Shown here: piece by piece, positions 45,789-54,361 of the stretch
How positions within the stretch are numbered: the first letter of the stretch is position 1
Layout of the letters: every line of letters starts with the position of its first letter
NCBI GenBank assembly: GCA_040769385.1
Contig: JAXGLD010000002.1
Span: 633,815 to 697,814, forward strand
DNA from: PHAA01 sp022706565
GTDB lineage: Bacteria > Bacillota > Syntrophomonadia > Syntrophomonadales > Syntrophomonadaceae
Direction of reading: 5' to 3'
DNA: 64,000 bases
Notes under the pieces: generated by a model
Told to the model about the DNA's origin: nothing
Seen by the model: only the letters and a program-made list of their open reading frames with translations
The model's database searches: none
Program-made: the position numbers and the translations under genes

Positions 45789-46529
45789 ATGAAGATTATG
45801 ATCGACCAACAAGTGCTGGAAGTCAATCCTGGGGTGACCATCCTGGAAGCGGCGCGCCAGCATGGAATCCATATCCCCACCCTTTGTTATCATGAAGCCT
45901 TTGGCGGGCAGGGTATGTGCCGGATGTGCATGGTGGAAGTAAAAACCTCTCACTCCCGGAAAGTCGTAGCAGCTTGTACCTATCCCGTTCAGAGTGGGAT
46001 AGAAGTGCAGACTTCCACTCCAGAGATCGAAAAAGGACGCCGTACCATTGTGGCCTTGCTTTATCGCAACGCCCCGGATAGCGGGTTCATGCAAAAGTTG
46101 TACACAGATTATGACTGTCCGGAGAATGGGCTGGCCGTCAACAATGGCGAACGGTGTATTTTATGCCGGTTGTGTGTTAGGGCTTGTGAGGAAATTGGCA
46201 GCAGTGCCATTTCAGCCGTGCTGCGGGGCACGGAAAAACGTATCGGTACTCCTTTTGACGAAGCATCGGCGGTTTGTATCGGCTGTGCAGCCTGCGCCAA
46301 CATCTGCCCCACTGAAGCGATTGCTGTGGAGCAAACCGATCAGGATCGCACCATCTGGAACCGCACCTTTACCATGGTCCAATGCCGGAGCTGCGGCCGG
46401 AGCTTCGCTACCCGCGAACAACTCGACTATATATCTCAGAAGACGGGACTGGCTGGTTTGGACCTGGAGGTCTGTGACCTCTGCCGCAAGAAAAAGCTGG
46501 CCGCCAAAATCGAGCAATTCGCCAGGTAG
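45789..46529 (+). CDS. NuoG-like N-terminal iron-sulfur subunit with C-terminal zinc ribbon
   Basis: 246 residues. Plant-type [2Fe-2S] domain (PTLCYHEAFGGQGMCRMCMVEV and ACTYPV), then ERCILCRLCVRACEE and CIGCAACANICP ([4Fe-4S] sites), and a C-terminal ribbon CRSCGRSF...CDLCRKKK. It stops where NuoG or hydrogenase large chains would continue; no H-cluster motif exists. It corresponds to the short electron-transfer chain of HndD/HydA or BamI-like proteins. It is the last gene of the AOR operon, followed by a strong terminator. Confidence 0.87.
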   Translation: MKIMIDQQVLEVNPGVTILEAARQHGIHIPTLCYHEAFGGQGMCRMCMVEVKTSHSRKVVAACTYPVQSGIEVQTSTPEIEKGRRTIVALLYRNAPDSGFMQKLYTDYDCPENGLAVNNGERCILCRLCVRACEEIGSSAISAVLRGTEKRIGTPFDEASAVCIGCAACANICPTEAIAVEQTDQDRTIWNRTFTMVQCRSCGRSFATREQLDYISQKTGLAGLDLEVCDLCRKKKLAAKIEQFAR

Positions 46530-46541
46530 ATCGCCCAATAG

Positions 46542-46590
46542 TTCCCCGGGTTTCATCCCATCAAATTGGGGGGGAACCCGGGGAATTTCT
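46542..46590 (+). terminator. Strong terminator of the AOR operon
   Basis: TTCCCCGGGTTT pairs with GAACCCGGGGAA (one G-T pair) around a 20-base loop, followed by TTTCTTTGTT. It begins 13 bases after the NuoG-like stop. Confidence 0.8.
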
Positions 46591-46669
46591 TTGTTCTGAT
46601 CATGTGTGGTTTGATGCAGCCTAAAACACCATTGTTCCGCTTCAGCCCGTTTGCGCTTGATTCGCGTCA

Positions 46670-47143
46670 CTAAGCCCTTAACGTGGCCACGATGCGTTTA
46701 GGATTAAGCAGCAAATCCAAGGCATCATTGATGGCATTTGTAACAATGTCTGCTTTCTCGAGTGCTCTCACACTGCAGCCTTCGGAACCAATAACAGCAA
46801 TGCCTAAGGCCGCTTCATCCAACATGTAGATATCGTTATAACCATTCCCTATAGCAGCGGTGTGTTCTTTAGAAAGTTGAGCCAGGTAATTCACTTTGTC
46901 GAGACCTCCTTGATTGGGGTCTACCAACTCTAACCTGCACCCTAACGCAGTTGCGACCTCCGTTCCCATTCCATAAGTATCAGCAGTCAGGAGGTGGACT
47001 TCCACAATTTGCTTGAGTCTTGCAATACGTTCCTTAACCCCAGGTATCAGGTGACCGTCAACGGTTAGCGTCCCATTAATATCCAGTAGTAGATGATCAA
47101 TGCTCAGCTTTGCGTTTCGACCCGGTATAACAATCTCAATCAA
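46670..47143 (-). CDS. HAD-superfamily phosphatase-like small protein
   Basis: 157 residues from a TTG at 47143, which has GGGGGGA six bases upstream; the longer frame to 47209 lacks support. The start LIEIVIPGRNAKLSIDHLLL leads into LDINGTLTVDG, a HAD motif I in which the second Asp is replaced by Asn (D-x-N-G-T), then LLTADTYGM (motif II) and AIGNGYNDIYMLDEAALGIAV (motif IV). Such soluble P-type-ATPase-like domains are common in Clostridia with no defined substrate. The second Asp of motif I is the usual acid-base residue, so its loss argues against simple phosphatase activity. Confidence 0.75.
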   Translation of the reverse strand: MIEIVIPGRNAKLSIDHLLLDINGTLTVDGHLIPGVKERIARLKQIVEVHLLTADTYGMGTEVATALGCRLELVDPNQGGLDKVNYLAQLSKEHTAAIGNGYNDIYMLDEAALGIAVIGSEGCSVRALEKADIVTNAINDALDLLLNPKRIVATLRA

Positions 47144-47183
47144 TATTCGTCCCCCCTGACTTAATACTATTTGTTGGAACGCC

Positions 47184-48932
47184 CTAAAATTTAAACTGCG
47201 GAAGTTCAAGCGGCGGTTCGGGCTGAGGGTCCAGCCAGGTATTCGGATAAGTAACTTTTATTTGTTCTGTATCGGGTAGCCATTCAATCCCGCAGCCCAA
47301 CTTCTCAGTCACAAACCGCATGGGCAGCATGGTCCGTTCGCTAATGATTAGGGGCTTAACCTGCGGATTCTGTGGGTCAATCTGAATGGCTGAGCCATTT
47401 AACAAAGCGTTATTCGAGCCAATCCACAGCTCGAGCTTGGTCGCTCCTAGGGTAACTGTGACTTTCTGCTCGGTGCCGTCCCAGGTGGTAACCGCGTCCA
47501 GCGGATCCGCGGCAAAACGAATCGGCAGCATGGTGCGGCCTTCAATCGAGACCGGGCTTACGTCCATCGTCTTGGTTACGCCATTTACCAGATAAGTATT
47601 CTGGTTCAATGTGAACAGCATACTGACCAAGGTGTTCTGCACGGGCGGCTTAACTTCGGGGAGAGTAAGTACCGACCCGGCAGCCTCGTTGGAGTAGTTA
47701 GAAGCATTCATTCCGTTCACGGCTTTAACCCGATAGACGTACTTAACTCCGGCCTTAGCCGTGTTATCAACGTATTTAACCGTGTTGGCTGCTGTCTCCG
47801 TAAGTTTACTGAAGATTCCGCCGCCTTCTTTTCGCTCAACGATATAACCGGTCTCGTTTGTGGCGTTGTCTTTCCAGCTCAGGGAAGGTTGCTTCTGCCC
47901 TATGCCGGAACTGGCGGTTAAGCTTGTCGGGGTTGCCGGCTTCAACAACTGGGACAAATTAAGCTTGGGCTTAACCAAGCCGGGTGAGATAGCGCCCTGT
48001 TTAATGGTAAAATACTTATCGCTCTGATCAAAACAGTTGCCGTCTATCTCAGCATAGGTCCATCTGGCTTCCACGATCGCTTCGCCGGTTACTTCGTTAG
48101 GCACGGTCCAGGTGTAGATCCCGTTGTTCTCCAAGCCCTCTTGAATAACCCCCCAGGATGCGCCCCCATCCGTACTATAGTATAAGTTGATGTTGCCGTC
48201 GGGAATCAGGGTAGACCACTTGATGACAGCCTTATCACCGGCTGTCAGGGCTTCCCCGCCCGCTGGGAAGAGGACGTTTATCTCCTGCAAAACAGCCGCC
48301 TCGTTCCAGCAGCGAAACGCCGGTCCCTCATAGCTGTAGATGTCAGAATCCACATATTTAACCGCAGCATTATAATAGTGATCCGCATTCCAGGTAACAT
48401 CTAAACCATATTTCGGTTTGGCTTCCTGCCGATTTCCTTTATACCAACAGAGCATTTCCGCATTGCCATGGTAAGAATCCTCTAATGGGACGATGTAACC
48501 TAAGACCCCGTAGTCTTCGTAGTTGTATTTGATAATGACCCCGTCTCGGGATTCTTCAGTGGGAGCAAAGAACTGCTCCAAGGAGTTCTTAACCATGTTA
48601 TGAAGTGGAGAAGTATAGGGCAGGGGCACGGGAGAAATATAACCAGCAAAACCGTCATCTACAACTTTGCCGGTAGTCATCCAGTAATTAAACTCTTCTT
48701 TATTGACCGTGTAAATATGAGTTCCCCCCGCGTTGTACCACTCACCCGTACGCGTAACCCGATAGATCGGCACCGCTTTGACGACCTCATGCCGGCTTAT
48801 ATAGGGCAACTGCAGTTTTTCTTTAATATCGAACATATTATTGTTCATCTGCAACGCTGAAGCGATATTTGAGGGAATGACAAGTAACGTTGTTATTGTA
48901 AATAACACTAATAAAGTTTTGAACTTTCGCAT
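47184..48932 (-). CDS. Secreted protein with fibronectin-III-like and copper-amine-oxidase-N stalk domains
   Basis: About 582 residues from ATG 48932 (GAGGGGG upstream). Signal peptide: KFKTLLVLFTITTLLVIPSNIASA. Residues about 60-230 form a unique region rich in aromatic residues (GTHIYTVNKEEFNYW, typical of DUF5648-like repeats). About 235-330 form a beta domain, about 345-435 an FnIII domain (PTSLTASSGIGQKQPSLSWKDNATNETGY) and 455-570 a Cu_amine_oxidN1 stalk domain (YLVNGVTKTMDVSPVSIEGRTMLPIRF; RTMLPMRFVTEKLG). These modules occur on surface proteins of Firmicutes. Ligand unknown. Confidence 0.78.
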   Translation of the reverse strand: MRKFKTLLVLFTITTLLVIPSNIASALQMNNNMFDIKEKLQLPYISRHEVVKAVPIYRVTRTGEWYNAGGTHIYTVNKEEFNYWMTTGKVVDDGFAGYISPVPLPYTSPLHNMVKNSLEQFFAPTEESRDGVIIKYNYEDYGVLGYIVPLEDSYHGNAEMLCWYKGNRQEAKPKYGLDVTWNADHYYNAAVKYVDSDIYSYEGPAFRCWNEAAVLQEINVLFPAGGEALTAGDKAVIKWSTLIPDGNINLYYSTDGGASWGVIQEGLENNGIYTWTVPNEVTGEAIVEARWTYAEIDGNCFDQSDKYFTIKQGAISPGLVKPKLNLSQLLKPATPTSLTASSGIGQKQPSLSWKDNATNETGYIVERKEGGGIFSKLTETAANTVKYVDNTAKAGVKYVYRVKAVNGMNASNYSNEAAGSVLTLPEVKPPVQNTLVSMLFTLNQNTYLVNGVTKTMDVSPVSIEGRTMLPIRFAADPLDAVTTWDGTEQKVTVTLGATKLELWIGSNNALLNGSAIQIDPQNPQVKPLIISERTMLPMRFVTEKLGCGIEWLPDTEQIKVTYPNTWLDPQPEPPLELPQFKF

Positions 48933-49033
48933 ATAAATCCCCCTCTTTTTGTCCATTTAATTCTGGTTGCCCACTGCTGCGGTTCTTCGTCGTTCGAGCT
49001 GCTGTCGTCACATATTTTATTTACCCCGCATTA

Positions 49034-49124
49034 TTAATCAGGATCTTCCCCCTGAATAGGATCATCTTCCATAATGTTATTCTTCATCAATGGTCAGTCC
49101 GCCGCAACAGGGATACTTATACAT
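49034..49124 (-). pseudogene. Remnant of a cysteine-rich CPCC-type small protein
   Basis: The minus strand reads MYKYPCCGGLTIDEE then a stop, and in a shifted frame MEDDPIQGEDPD. These are the first and last blocks of CPCC-domain proteins (CPCCGYxTL... and WEDDPIQ..DPD), with the middle deleted. Confidence 0.45.
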
Positions 49125-49289
49125 CACTTATCACCTCGATGCTTAATAATTTCGTCTTTCCAGTAATGCTCCACCTCGTTTAGGTTCGAACGAGTTCCCA
49201 ATAACTCCACTGGCTTTAGCGAGCAAAGTCATTATTAAGGTTTCATCACCAAAATTTTGTCCCGTTGTTCGGAGATAAAGCCTACACCT

Positions 49290-49628
49290 TTAGTACTTCC
49301 CATGTGCGTTTTTCCAATTATCCGCAATTTCAAAAAAGGCATCATATCCATTCTTCCTGATAAATTCTGTTGCTTGTTTATACTTTCCATATTTATAGCC
49401 GTTTTTGTTATAAAAACCATTAACAGTAGTGCAAGCAGCATATTCGTTGCAATCAGCGCAGGATTGATATTTGTTATTAATGCAACAGACTTTTATTTTA
49501 CATTTTGCTTTTGAAATCTCTCTTTCACCGTTTTCATAACCAATTTTACATCCTTTGCATACTTGCTTCTGGAATGCAGGGCAAGTCCTACAGTAGGCTC
49601 CGCAACAACCAATCTCTGAAATAGACAT
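49290..49628 (-). CDS. DUF3795 cysteine-rich protein
   Basis: 112 residues. The N-terminal half is rich in Cys: IGCCGAYCRTCPAFQKQVCKGCKIG, KAKCKIKVCCINNK and CADCNEYAACTTV, followed by the FIRKNGYDAFFEIADNW helix. This fits DUF3795, a small family in anaerobes thought to bind zinc or iron-sulfur clusters. GAAAGGGG precedes the ATG by nine bases. Monocistronic; neighbours give no hint of function. Confidence 0.83.
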   Translation of the reverse strand: MSISEIGCCGAYCRTCPAFQKQVCKGCKIGYENGEREISKAKCKIKVCCINNKYQSCADCNEYAACTTVNGFYNKNGYKYGKYKQATEFIRKNGYDAFFEIADNWKNAHGKY

Positions 49629-49974
49629 ATGCCAGAACCCCTTTCAACTCAATCACTCAAAGCTAGTCCTCCCACTTCGTTCCAGTGTTCTAATCCTAAA
49701 AGGAAGTGAAAGTATCACTCCATACAAGAGCTAGAAAAACGGCTCCTGCCCGTAAGACAGGAGCCATTTGCCGCAGCATTTTCGCGAATTAGCCGGGTGA
49801 GCTCCATCACCCGCTGTGATTTATTTCCATAACTATCTTAGCACAACTACTCCTGTATATTGAACTCCCAGAATAGTCCTGACAACACTCTCCATAGTGG
49901 ATATATTCCCGATTCTTGGCTGGCCAACGCCGGATAATCAAAGTCCTGCCATTCACATAATTGTCTGCACCTCG
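49629..49974. other. Intergenic stretch holding a terminator
   Basis: Apart from the terminator at 49732-49769 this 346-base stretch shows no gene and no other structure I could support. Confidence 0.4.
49732..49769 (-). terminator. Terminator downstream of the DUF998 gene
   Basis: GGCTCCTG-CCCGTAAGA-CAGGAGCC; on the minus strand it is followed by GTTTTTCTAG. It lies about 200 bases past the DUF998 stop. Confidence 0.7.
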
Positions 49975-50664
49975 TCAAGAATCACTGCAGTAAATTGCAC
50001 CTGGCCTCATTTTTACCCGCAAGAGGCTAGCGGCCAGCACCATCACCCATAGCATCATAGAGTAGATGTTGATGCGTTCCTTAAGGCCCATCCACGGTGT
50101 TGGTAGCTGTGCTATCATTCGGGGGACGTCCATGCTGGTCCAAGCTCCAAACACGATGACTATTAGTACCGTCATGATTGTGTAAAGCCGGAACCACTTT
50201 CCTTGTGCTGCTGCTGCGAACCACATCGCCCCCAAAAAAAATAGTGACGACACAAATGTACCAATTGGGTGCATTGAGCCGCCTCCAGCCAAGCCTTCAC
50301 GTAATTGCATAGGGAAAAATAACCCAGTACCGAATCCTGTTAGCGCGTATCCAACCAATAGAATCCCCGCTATGCGCAGGGCACGACTTCGACTACCTGT
50401 TGCCCATACACCCATTCCAAAGGCGGTTACAAACACGGTATATACACCAAAGAGCGAAATGACAAGCGGTCTGGTGGGAGCTCCGATAGCATTCAACTCG
50501 CTAATGTTTTGATCGGTCCAACTGTAGGCCTCCCACCTCATTATTGCAAGTATGTCTATGCTGACATAAAGCAGTGAAGAAATAATACCGCAGATTAGCA
50601 GGCCCCTAAGTATCTTTTCAGGGGTCTGCGAGTGCTTTCCAACCGGGACTGCTGCTGGCTCCAT
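49975..50664 (-). CDS. DUF998 family membrane protein
   Basis: 229 residues with six membrane segments spread from about 20 to 220. The blocks YSWTDQNISELNAIGAPTRPL (first loop after TM1) and GLFFPMQLREGL, MHPIGTFVSSLFFLGAMWF are family-typical. DUF998 proteins have no defined role. AGGAGGG precedes the ATG. The gene stands alone, between a gene-free stretch and the IS3-like element. Confidence 0.83.
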   Translation of the reverse strand: MEPAAVPVGKHSQTPEKILRGLLICGIISSLLYVSIDILAIMRWEAYSWTDQNISELNAIGAPTRPLVISLFGVYTVFVTAFGMGVWATGSRSRALRIAGILLVGYALTGFGTGLFFPMQLREGLAGGGSMHPIGTFVSSLFFLGAMWFAAAAQGKWFRLYTIMTVLIVIVFGAWTSMDVPRMIAQLPTPWMGLKERINIYSMMLWVMVLAASLLRVKMRPGAIYCSDS

Positions 50665-51090
50665 GTTTAACCCTCCTAAATGCAGTATAAAAGGTTTTGA
50701 TACCTAGTCATTGTCCAAGTCCGCTGGCCGGATGACCACCGAGGTGGCCGACTAGCGCGGAGACTCGGATTAGTCGGCTTTCCGGACGCAACCCAGTGTC
50801 GAGAGTTCTGATAAACGCGGAAGTGAGGTCAACCGCTCACTTGTACATGGAGGATGTAGTCTCATATTGATGATAGCCTGTATCTTGGTCATTGCGTTTC
50901 TTTCAGAACTTGCTGGATGCCCACCACCTCCCTGGATTCAGCCCGACTAGGAATTGCCGGAGAATTTCCGAAGCCAGTTCTTCCCTCACTGTAAAGGCAT
51001 TTATTTATACGATACGGTTTTTCTTCGAGCGGCGCCAAGGCGGCTCAATGGAAACATATTATTTAAGTAACCATTAATCAATCCATGATG
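50665..51090. other. Gene-free stretch left of the IS element
   Basis: About 430 bases without a supportable gene. A minus-strand frame near 50925-51000 reads EELASEILRQFLVGLNPGRW, protein-like but unidentified. It directly borders the left end of the IS3 element. Confidence 0.3.
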
Positions 51091-51187
51091 TGTACCCCAT
51101 GTCAAGGACATTTTTAATTGTTCAATTGTTTACGGCTTACTCCAGGTATGGTATTTGCGTTACATCCATTCCTTAGGAGCTGTCGGT

Positions 51188-52138
51188 TTATTTGGGCGGC
51201 TTGATAGCCAAAGGATAGATACCGGACTGCAGGTATTCGTAGTATTCATTGGGGGACAGCCGCGCCAGATCCCACTGGTAGCGCTCATTGTTGTAATAGT
51301 CAATCCAGTCATCGATAACAGATGCAATTTGTGCGTGCGTTTCGCAAGTACTGAGGTCCAATTCATCCTTCATATGACCAAACAGGCTTTCCTGCGGCGC
51401 GTTGTCCCAGCAATTGGCTTTGCGGGACATTGATTGCCGAAGGTCACTGTTTTTCACGATTTCAATGAATTTATGGCTGGTATAATGGCAGCCTTGATCT
51501 GAATGGATCATGGTTTCGGCATTTAATGAAACAACGTGATTCTCAATTAGCCGGTTCACGGTTTCCAAGACAAAATCCAATTCCAGAGAATCGCTCGCTA
51601 CATAGGAAAGTATCTGCTTGGTGTATGCGTCTACAATCATGGAAAGATAACTAAATTTTTTGTCTTTGCGTGGAATATATGTAATATCAGTCAAGAGCAC
51701 CGCCCTGGCACCGTGCTGGCGAAATTCGCGGTTCAATAAATTGGGAGCCACATTGCTTGTCCTCATTGCTTTCGCCATGCGGCGGTAAGGATTTGCCTTA
51801 CGAATCGGGCATTGCAGGTTGTATTTATTCATCAACCGCCTGATCTTCTTGATGTTCATAACTATGGCCGGATTTTGGTGCAGCAGCCGCATGTGAATAC
51901 CGCGCGCACCTTTGGCGTAGCCCCGGTGGTTGTATGCCTCCAGAATCAGCGCGAAGTCCCTTCGGTCTTGCTCCTCGTGAGCATTCCTGGTATCTTCCGC
52001 CTCCAGCCAGCGGTAATAACCGGACCGGGAAACTCCAGCAATATTGCAGAGCCATGAAATGTTGAGCAGGTTGTTGTCTCGGGAGGTCATTTCTTGGATG
52101 ATTCTGAACTTGACGTCTGCCCTGGCTTTGATGAGCAT
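51188..52138 (-). CDS. IS3-family transposase OrfB (DDE catalytic part)
   Basis: 316 residues. HTH_21-like region (EAYNHRGYAKGARGIHMRL) and the integrase core with the three catalytic acids: Asp in VLLTDITYIP, Asp in MIHSDQGCHYTS and Glu in NAPQESLFGHMKDEL, followed by DWIDYYNNERYQ. It overlaps orfA by 52 bases in another frame. The frame is open backwards into the A8 run at 52170-52177, so a -1 frameshift would fuse it to OrfA, as in other IS3 elements. It also has its own ATG. Confidence 0.92.
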   Translation of the reverse strand: MLIKARADVKFRIIQEMTSRDNNLLNISWLCNIAGVSRSGYYRWLEAEDTRNAHEEQDRRDFALILEAYNHRGYAKGARGIHMRLLHQNPAIVMNIKKIRRLMNKYNLQCPIRKANPYRRMAKAMRTSNVAPNLLNREFRQHGARAVLLTDITYIPRKDKKFSYLSMIVDAYTKQILSYVASDSLELDFVLETVNRLIENHVVSLNAETMIHSDQGCHYTSHKFIEIVKNSDLRQSMSRKANCWDNAPQESLFGHMKDELDLSTCETHAQIASVIDDWIDYYNNERYQWDLARLSPNEYYEYLQSGIYPLAIKPPK

Positions 52139-52548
52139 TTCCGCCTTGCCTCCCTGTCCGCTAAGATAATTTTTTTTATAAATTCCATCTCCTGCTTCAG
52201 GTAAGCAATTTCATGCTGCATATGTAATAGTGCTTTAGACGGGGGCAATGGCTTGTGAAGTCCTTCGTTTAGCAATGTTGTTTGCCTTACATCGCGAAAT
52301 CCTGTCCCGCTTTCAGCCTGTTCGCGAATATGCTGAGCAATACCACTGATGCGGGATTCGCCAAGCACTTCCGGGTCAAAACCCATGCTTCTAATAATAT
52401 CAGTGGGCTTCATCCCTCTCTCTATTTGCTCCCAGAACTCCTCTTTAAACAACGAAGTGAAACGGATCATGTGGGCCGTGGCGCTTTTTACGTATGGATT
52501 CTGTCTGATTTTCACCAGTTCTTCAGGTGTGAATGTCTTCCAACTCAT
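52087..52548 (-). CDS. IS3-family transposase OrfA (helix-turn-helix part)
   Basis: 153 residues. DNA-binding region FTPEELVKIRQNPYVKSATAHMIRFTSLFKEEF with an HTH, then a coiled coil (LHMQHEIAYLKQEMEFIKKIILAD) like the leucine zipper used for OrfAB contacts. The codons for FIKK are written with a run of eight A (minus strand), the probable slip site for the OrfAB fusion. OrfA alone usually acts as a regulator. Confidence 0.88.
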   Translation of the reverse strand: MSWKTFTPEELVKIRQNPYVKSATAHMIRFTSLFKEEFWEQIERGMKPTDIIRSMGFDPEVLGESRISGIAQHIREQAESGTGFRDVRQTTLLNEGLHKPLPPSKALLHMQHEIAYLKQEMEFIKKIILADREARRKCSSKPGQTSSSESSKK

Positions 52549-52689
52549 CTGTTATCTCCCCATAAAATTGCTTCCATGCAGATTAAACCTTTTTGTGTCC
52601 ACGTTCAAGGATTTCGATGTTTCTCAAACCTTTTTTCCTGTCCACAATACGGGTCTCTACACTTTTTGCTGTCCATTCTATGGGGTATA

Positions 52690-53186
52690 TTTTAATGTGT
52701 ACCCCAAACCTTTCAACGATTCCCAAACCTTTTAACGATTCCCAATTCCCCCCGGAAGGGGTGTGCATCTTTCAACGAAAGGGTGCCAAAAACAAAAAAA
52801 CACCGCCTTCAAACGGTGCTTTATCTTAACGCAAAATTGACGCAAACCTCAATAATACTGGGATTTTACATTGTATCAATCTTTGCGTACTTATTTGGCT
52901 AATCCACTATAAAATGATACAAATGCACACCCCATGGTCAATCTTTTAACGATTTCAAAGTGGAGGTGTGCATTTGTATCTGTTTGTATTCTTCTCCAGC
53001 TATGTATATTCCATAATGTATTCTTCCAGGGGTAACGGCTTTTCTACTCTTTTCGGTACCACCTTTATATACTGCACCCCATATTTTCAACACGATCAAG
53101 CATTTTTTTACAGAAGGTTTAGCTGGTAAATTCAGTAAGCCAATATATAGCCCGTGTTGTCACCATATGTTTGCTATTAAATATTT
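52690..53186. repeat. Hairpin-repeat region right of the IS element
   Basis: No gene is seen. There are two inverted repeats with related arms: ATGTGTACCCC...GGGGTGTGCAT (52695-52768) and AAATGCACACC...GGTGTGCATTT (52921-52975). The motif CTTT(T/C)AACGATT recurs at about 52711, 52730 and 52944 inside them. The arms resemble the IS terminus TGTACCCCAT, so they may be eroded IS ends or a small non-autonomous family. Confidence 0.5.
52793..52820 (-). terminator. Orphan terminator-like hairpin
   Basis: GCACCG-TTTGAAGG-CGGTG on the minus strand is followed by seven T. No gene ends nearby on that strand. Confidence 0.5.
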
Positions 53187-53522
53187 TACTGTTACATATC
53201 CGGGTTCTTGACAATAGGTATCATTACCACTATAGTATGCGTGCTGTTGCTGGCGGCTTTGTCACTGCCCATATATTTTTGGACCGGAGCGCCCTGGATT
53301 CGGGTAGTCAATATTGTGATCTTTCTCTTGATATTCTTTGCCCCGGCTCAAATTGCGGAATTTGCGGTCAACAATCATCAATCCCCGACCATTGCCGCCA
53401 TCACTCAGCTGATCAATTACCAGTCCTGGCAGCTGGCCCTGGGCGGTATGGCAGTGATGCTGGTACTGATGACGGTTTCGTATTACATCTCGTTTTGCAT
53501 ATACATGAAAAAGGATTTCTAA
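53187..53522 (+). pseudogene. C-terminal fragment of an ABC-2-type permease
   Basis: Frame open from about 53190 (no ribosome binding site) with three TM segments: GIITTIVCVLLLAALSLPIYF, VVNIVIFLLIFFAP and LALGGMAVMLVLMTVSYYIS, ending CIYMKKDF. The end pattern S-x-x-x-S-x-x-I-Y-x-K-K-(E/D)-F is typical of ABC-2 permease C-termini. The first half of the permease and the ATPase are missing. TTG at 53208 could start a 104-residue product, but it would be incomplete. Confidence 0.5.
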
Positions 53523-54361
53523 ACATTGGGGGGAGGCGTCGTCATAAGCATTACTACGCCAAGTACAGCAAATACTCCTCCAACAACCTTGCTCAGAACT
53601 TTTTCATTAATCGTATTGGCAAATCGTGCTGCTAAACGACCGCCGATAATTGTACCTATCGATCCAATTATTGCCGCCCGCAAAGGGAGATTAGAGGTAA
53701 GGGCATGCCCTATAGTCCCCGATGCCGCTGAGAATGCCATGATAAGAGTTGACGTACCTATCCCCTCATGCATGCTATACTGCATAATAAATACTAAAAT
53801 AAGGAGTATCATAACTCCGCCGCCCGCTCCAATCAAACCGGTTAATATCCCCACTAAAAAGCCAAGCAGTAAACCGGAAATGATAACATTGGACCTTAAA
53901 AGTCTTAATATAAGGGACGGTTGAGTAGTGTTATTCTCGTCAAGCGGCGGTTGAGTAGTGTTATCCTCGTCATCAGCAGCTGACATTTTATTAGCTTGGG
54001 GCGTCTTAATTCCTCTACCCCAAAATGTTACCGCCGAAATAAATAAAAATATGCTGAAGGCACTGCTCAAGCCGACATCGGGAACCGATGGTGCTATAAA
54101 ACTGCCTACCTGAGCACCTACAACAGTACCTGCAGCTATCCAAATGCCTTGCTTAAAGTTTAGATTTTTATTTTGATAATAGGTCCATGCTACAATTAAT
54201 GCAGCCACGGTGTTTATGAAAAGACTGGCTCCTATGGCATCAGGTACAGAATAGCCAAGTACAACTAACGCCGGTACCACAATCATAACTCCGCTGGCAC
54301 CGATAAGACCCGTTACAACACCGGCGGCACCACCTATCAGCAAAGCAAAAACAGATTCCAT
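53519..54361 (-). CDS. TSUP-family (TauE/SafE) membrane transporter
   Basis: 280 residues from ATG 54361 (AGGGTGA upstream); the longer frame to 54409 adds 16 non-family residues. Two halves, each with the family G-rich helix: GGAAGVVTGLIGASGVMIVVPAL and FLVGILTGLIGAGGGVMILLIL, about eight TM segments in all. The central loop contains a near-exact duplication, DEDNTTQPP/DENNTTQPS, encoded by a tandem DNA repeat. TSUP proteins export sulfite or organosulfonates or move sulfur compounds. The substrate cannot be read here. Confidence 0.85.
   Translation of the reverse strand: MESVFALLIGGAAGVVTGLIGASGVMIVVPALVVLGYSVPDAIGASLFINTVAALIVAWTYYQNKNLNFKQGIWIAAGTVVGAQVGSFIAPSVPDVGLSSAFSIFLFISAVTFWGRGIKTPQANKMSAADDEDNTTQPPLDENNTTQPSLILRLLRSNVIISGLLLGFLVGILTGLIGAGGGVMILLILVFIMQYSMHEGIGTSTLIMAFSAASGTIGHALTSNLPLRAAIIGSIGTIIGGRLAARFANTINEKVLSKVVGGVFAVLGVVMLMTTPPPNV
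53918..53972. repeat. Tandem duplication inside the TSUP gene
   Basis: CGGTTGAGTAGTGTTAT-CTCGTCA occurs twice, 27 bases apart, with one or two differences. The period is a multiple of three, so the frame is kept. It lies in the cytoplasmic loop. Confidence 0.65.

Larger units (their letters stand above)
51091..52689 (-). mobile_element. IS3-family insertion sequence (IS150-like)
   Basis: About 1.6 kb. Two overlapping minus-strand frames (orfA, orfB) lie between imperfect terminal inverted repeats: TGTACCCCATGTCAAGGACA at 51091 and, inverted, TATACCCCATAGAATGGACA ending at 52689 (15 of 20 match). The frames look intact and the catalytic residues are kept, so the element may still move. No clear target duplication flanks these ends. 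Confidence 0.75.

Noticed and set aside
43937..46529. NAD-dependent [FeFe] hydrogenase operon
   Set aside because: NuoE/F/G-like subunits are present but none of the H-cluster motifs is found; the large subunit is absent and AOR is in its place.
52920..52980. CRISPR-like repeats
   Set aside because: Only two unlike hairpins and three short core motifs at irregular distances; no repeat-spacer pattern and no cas genes.
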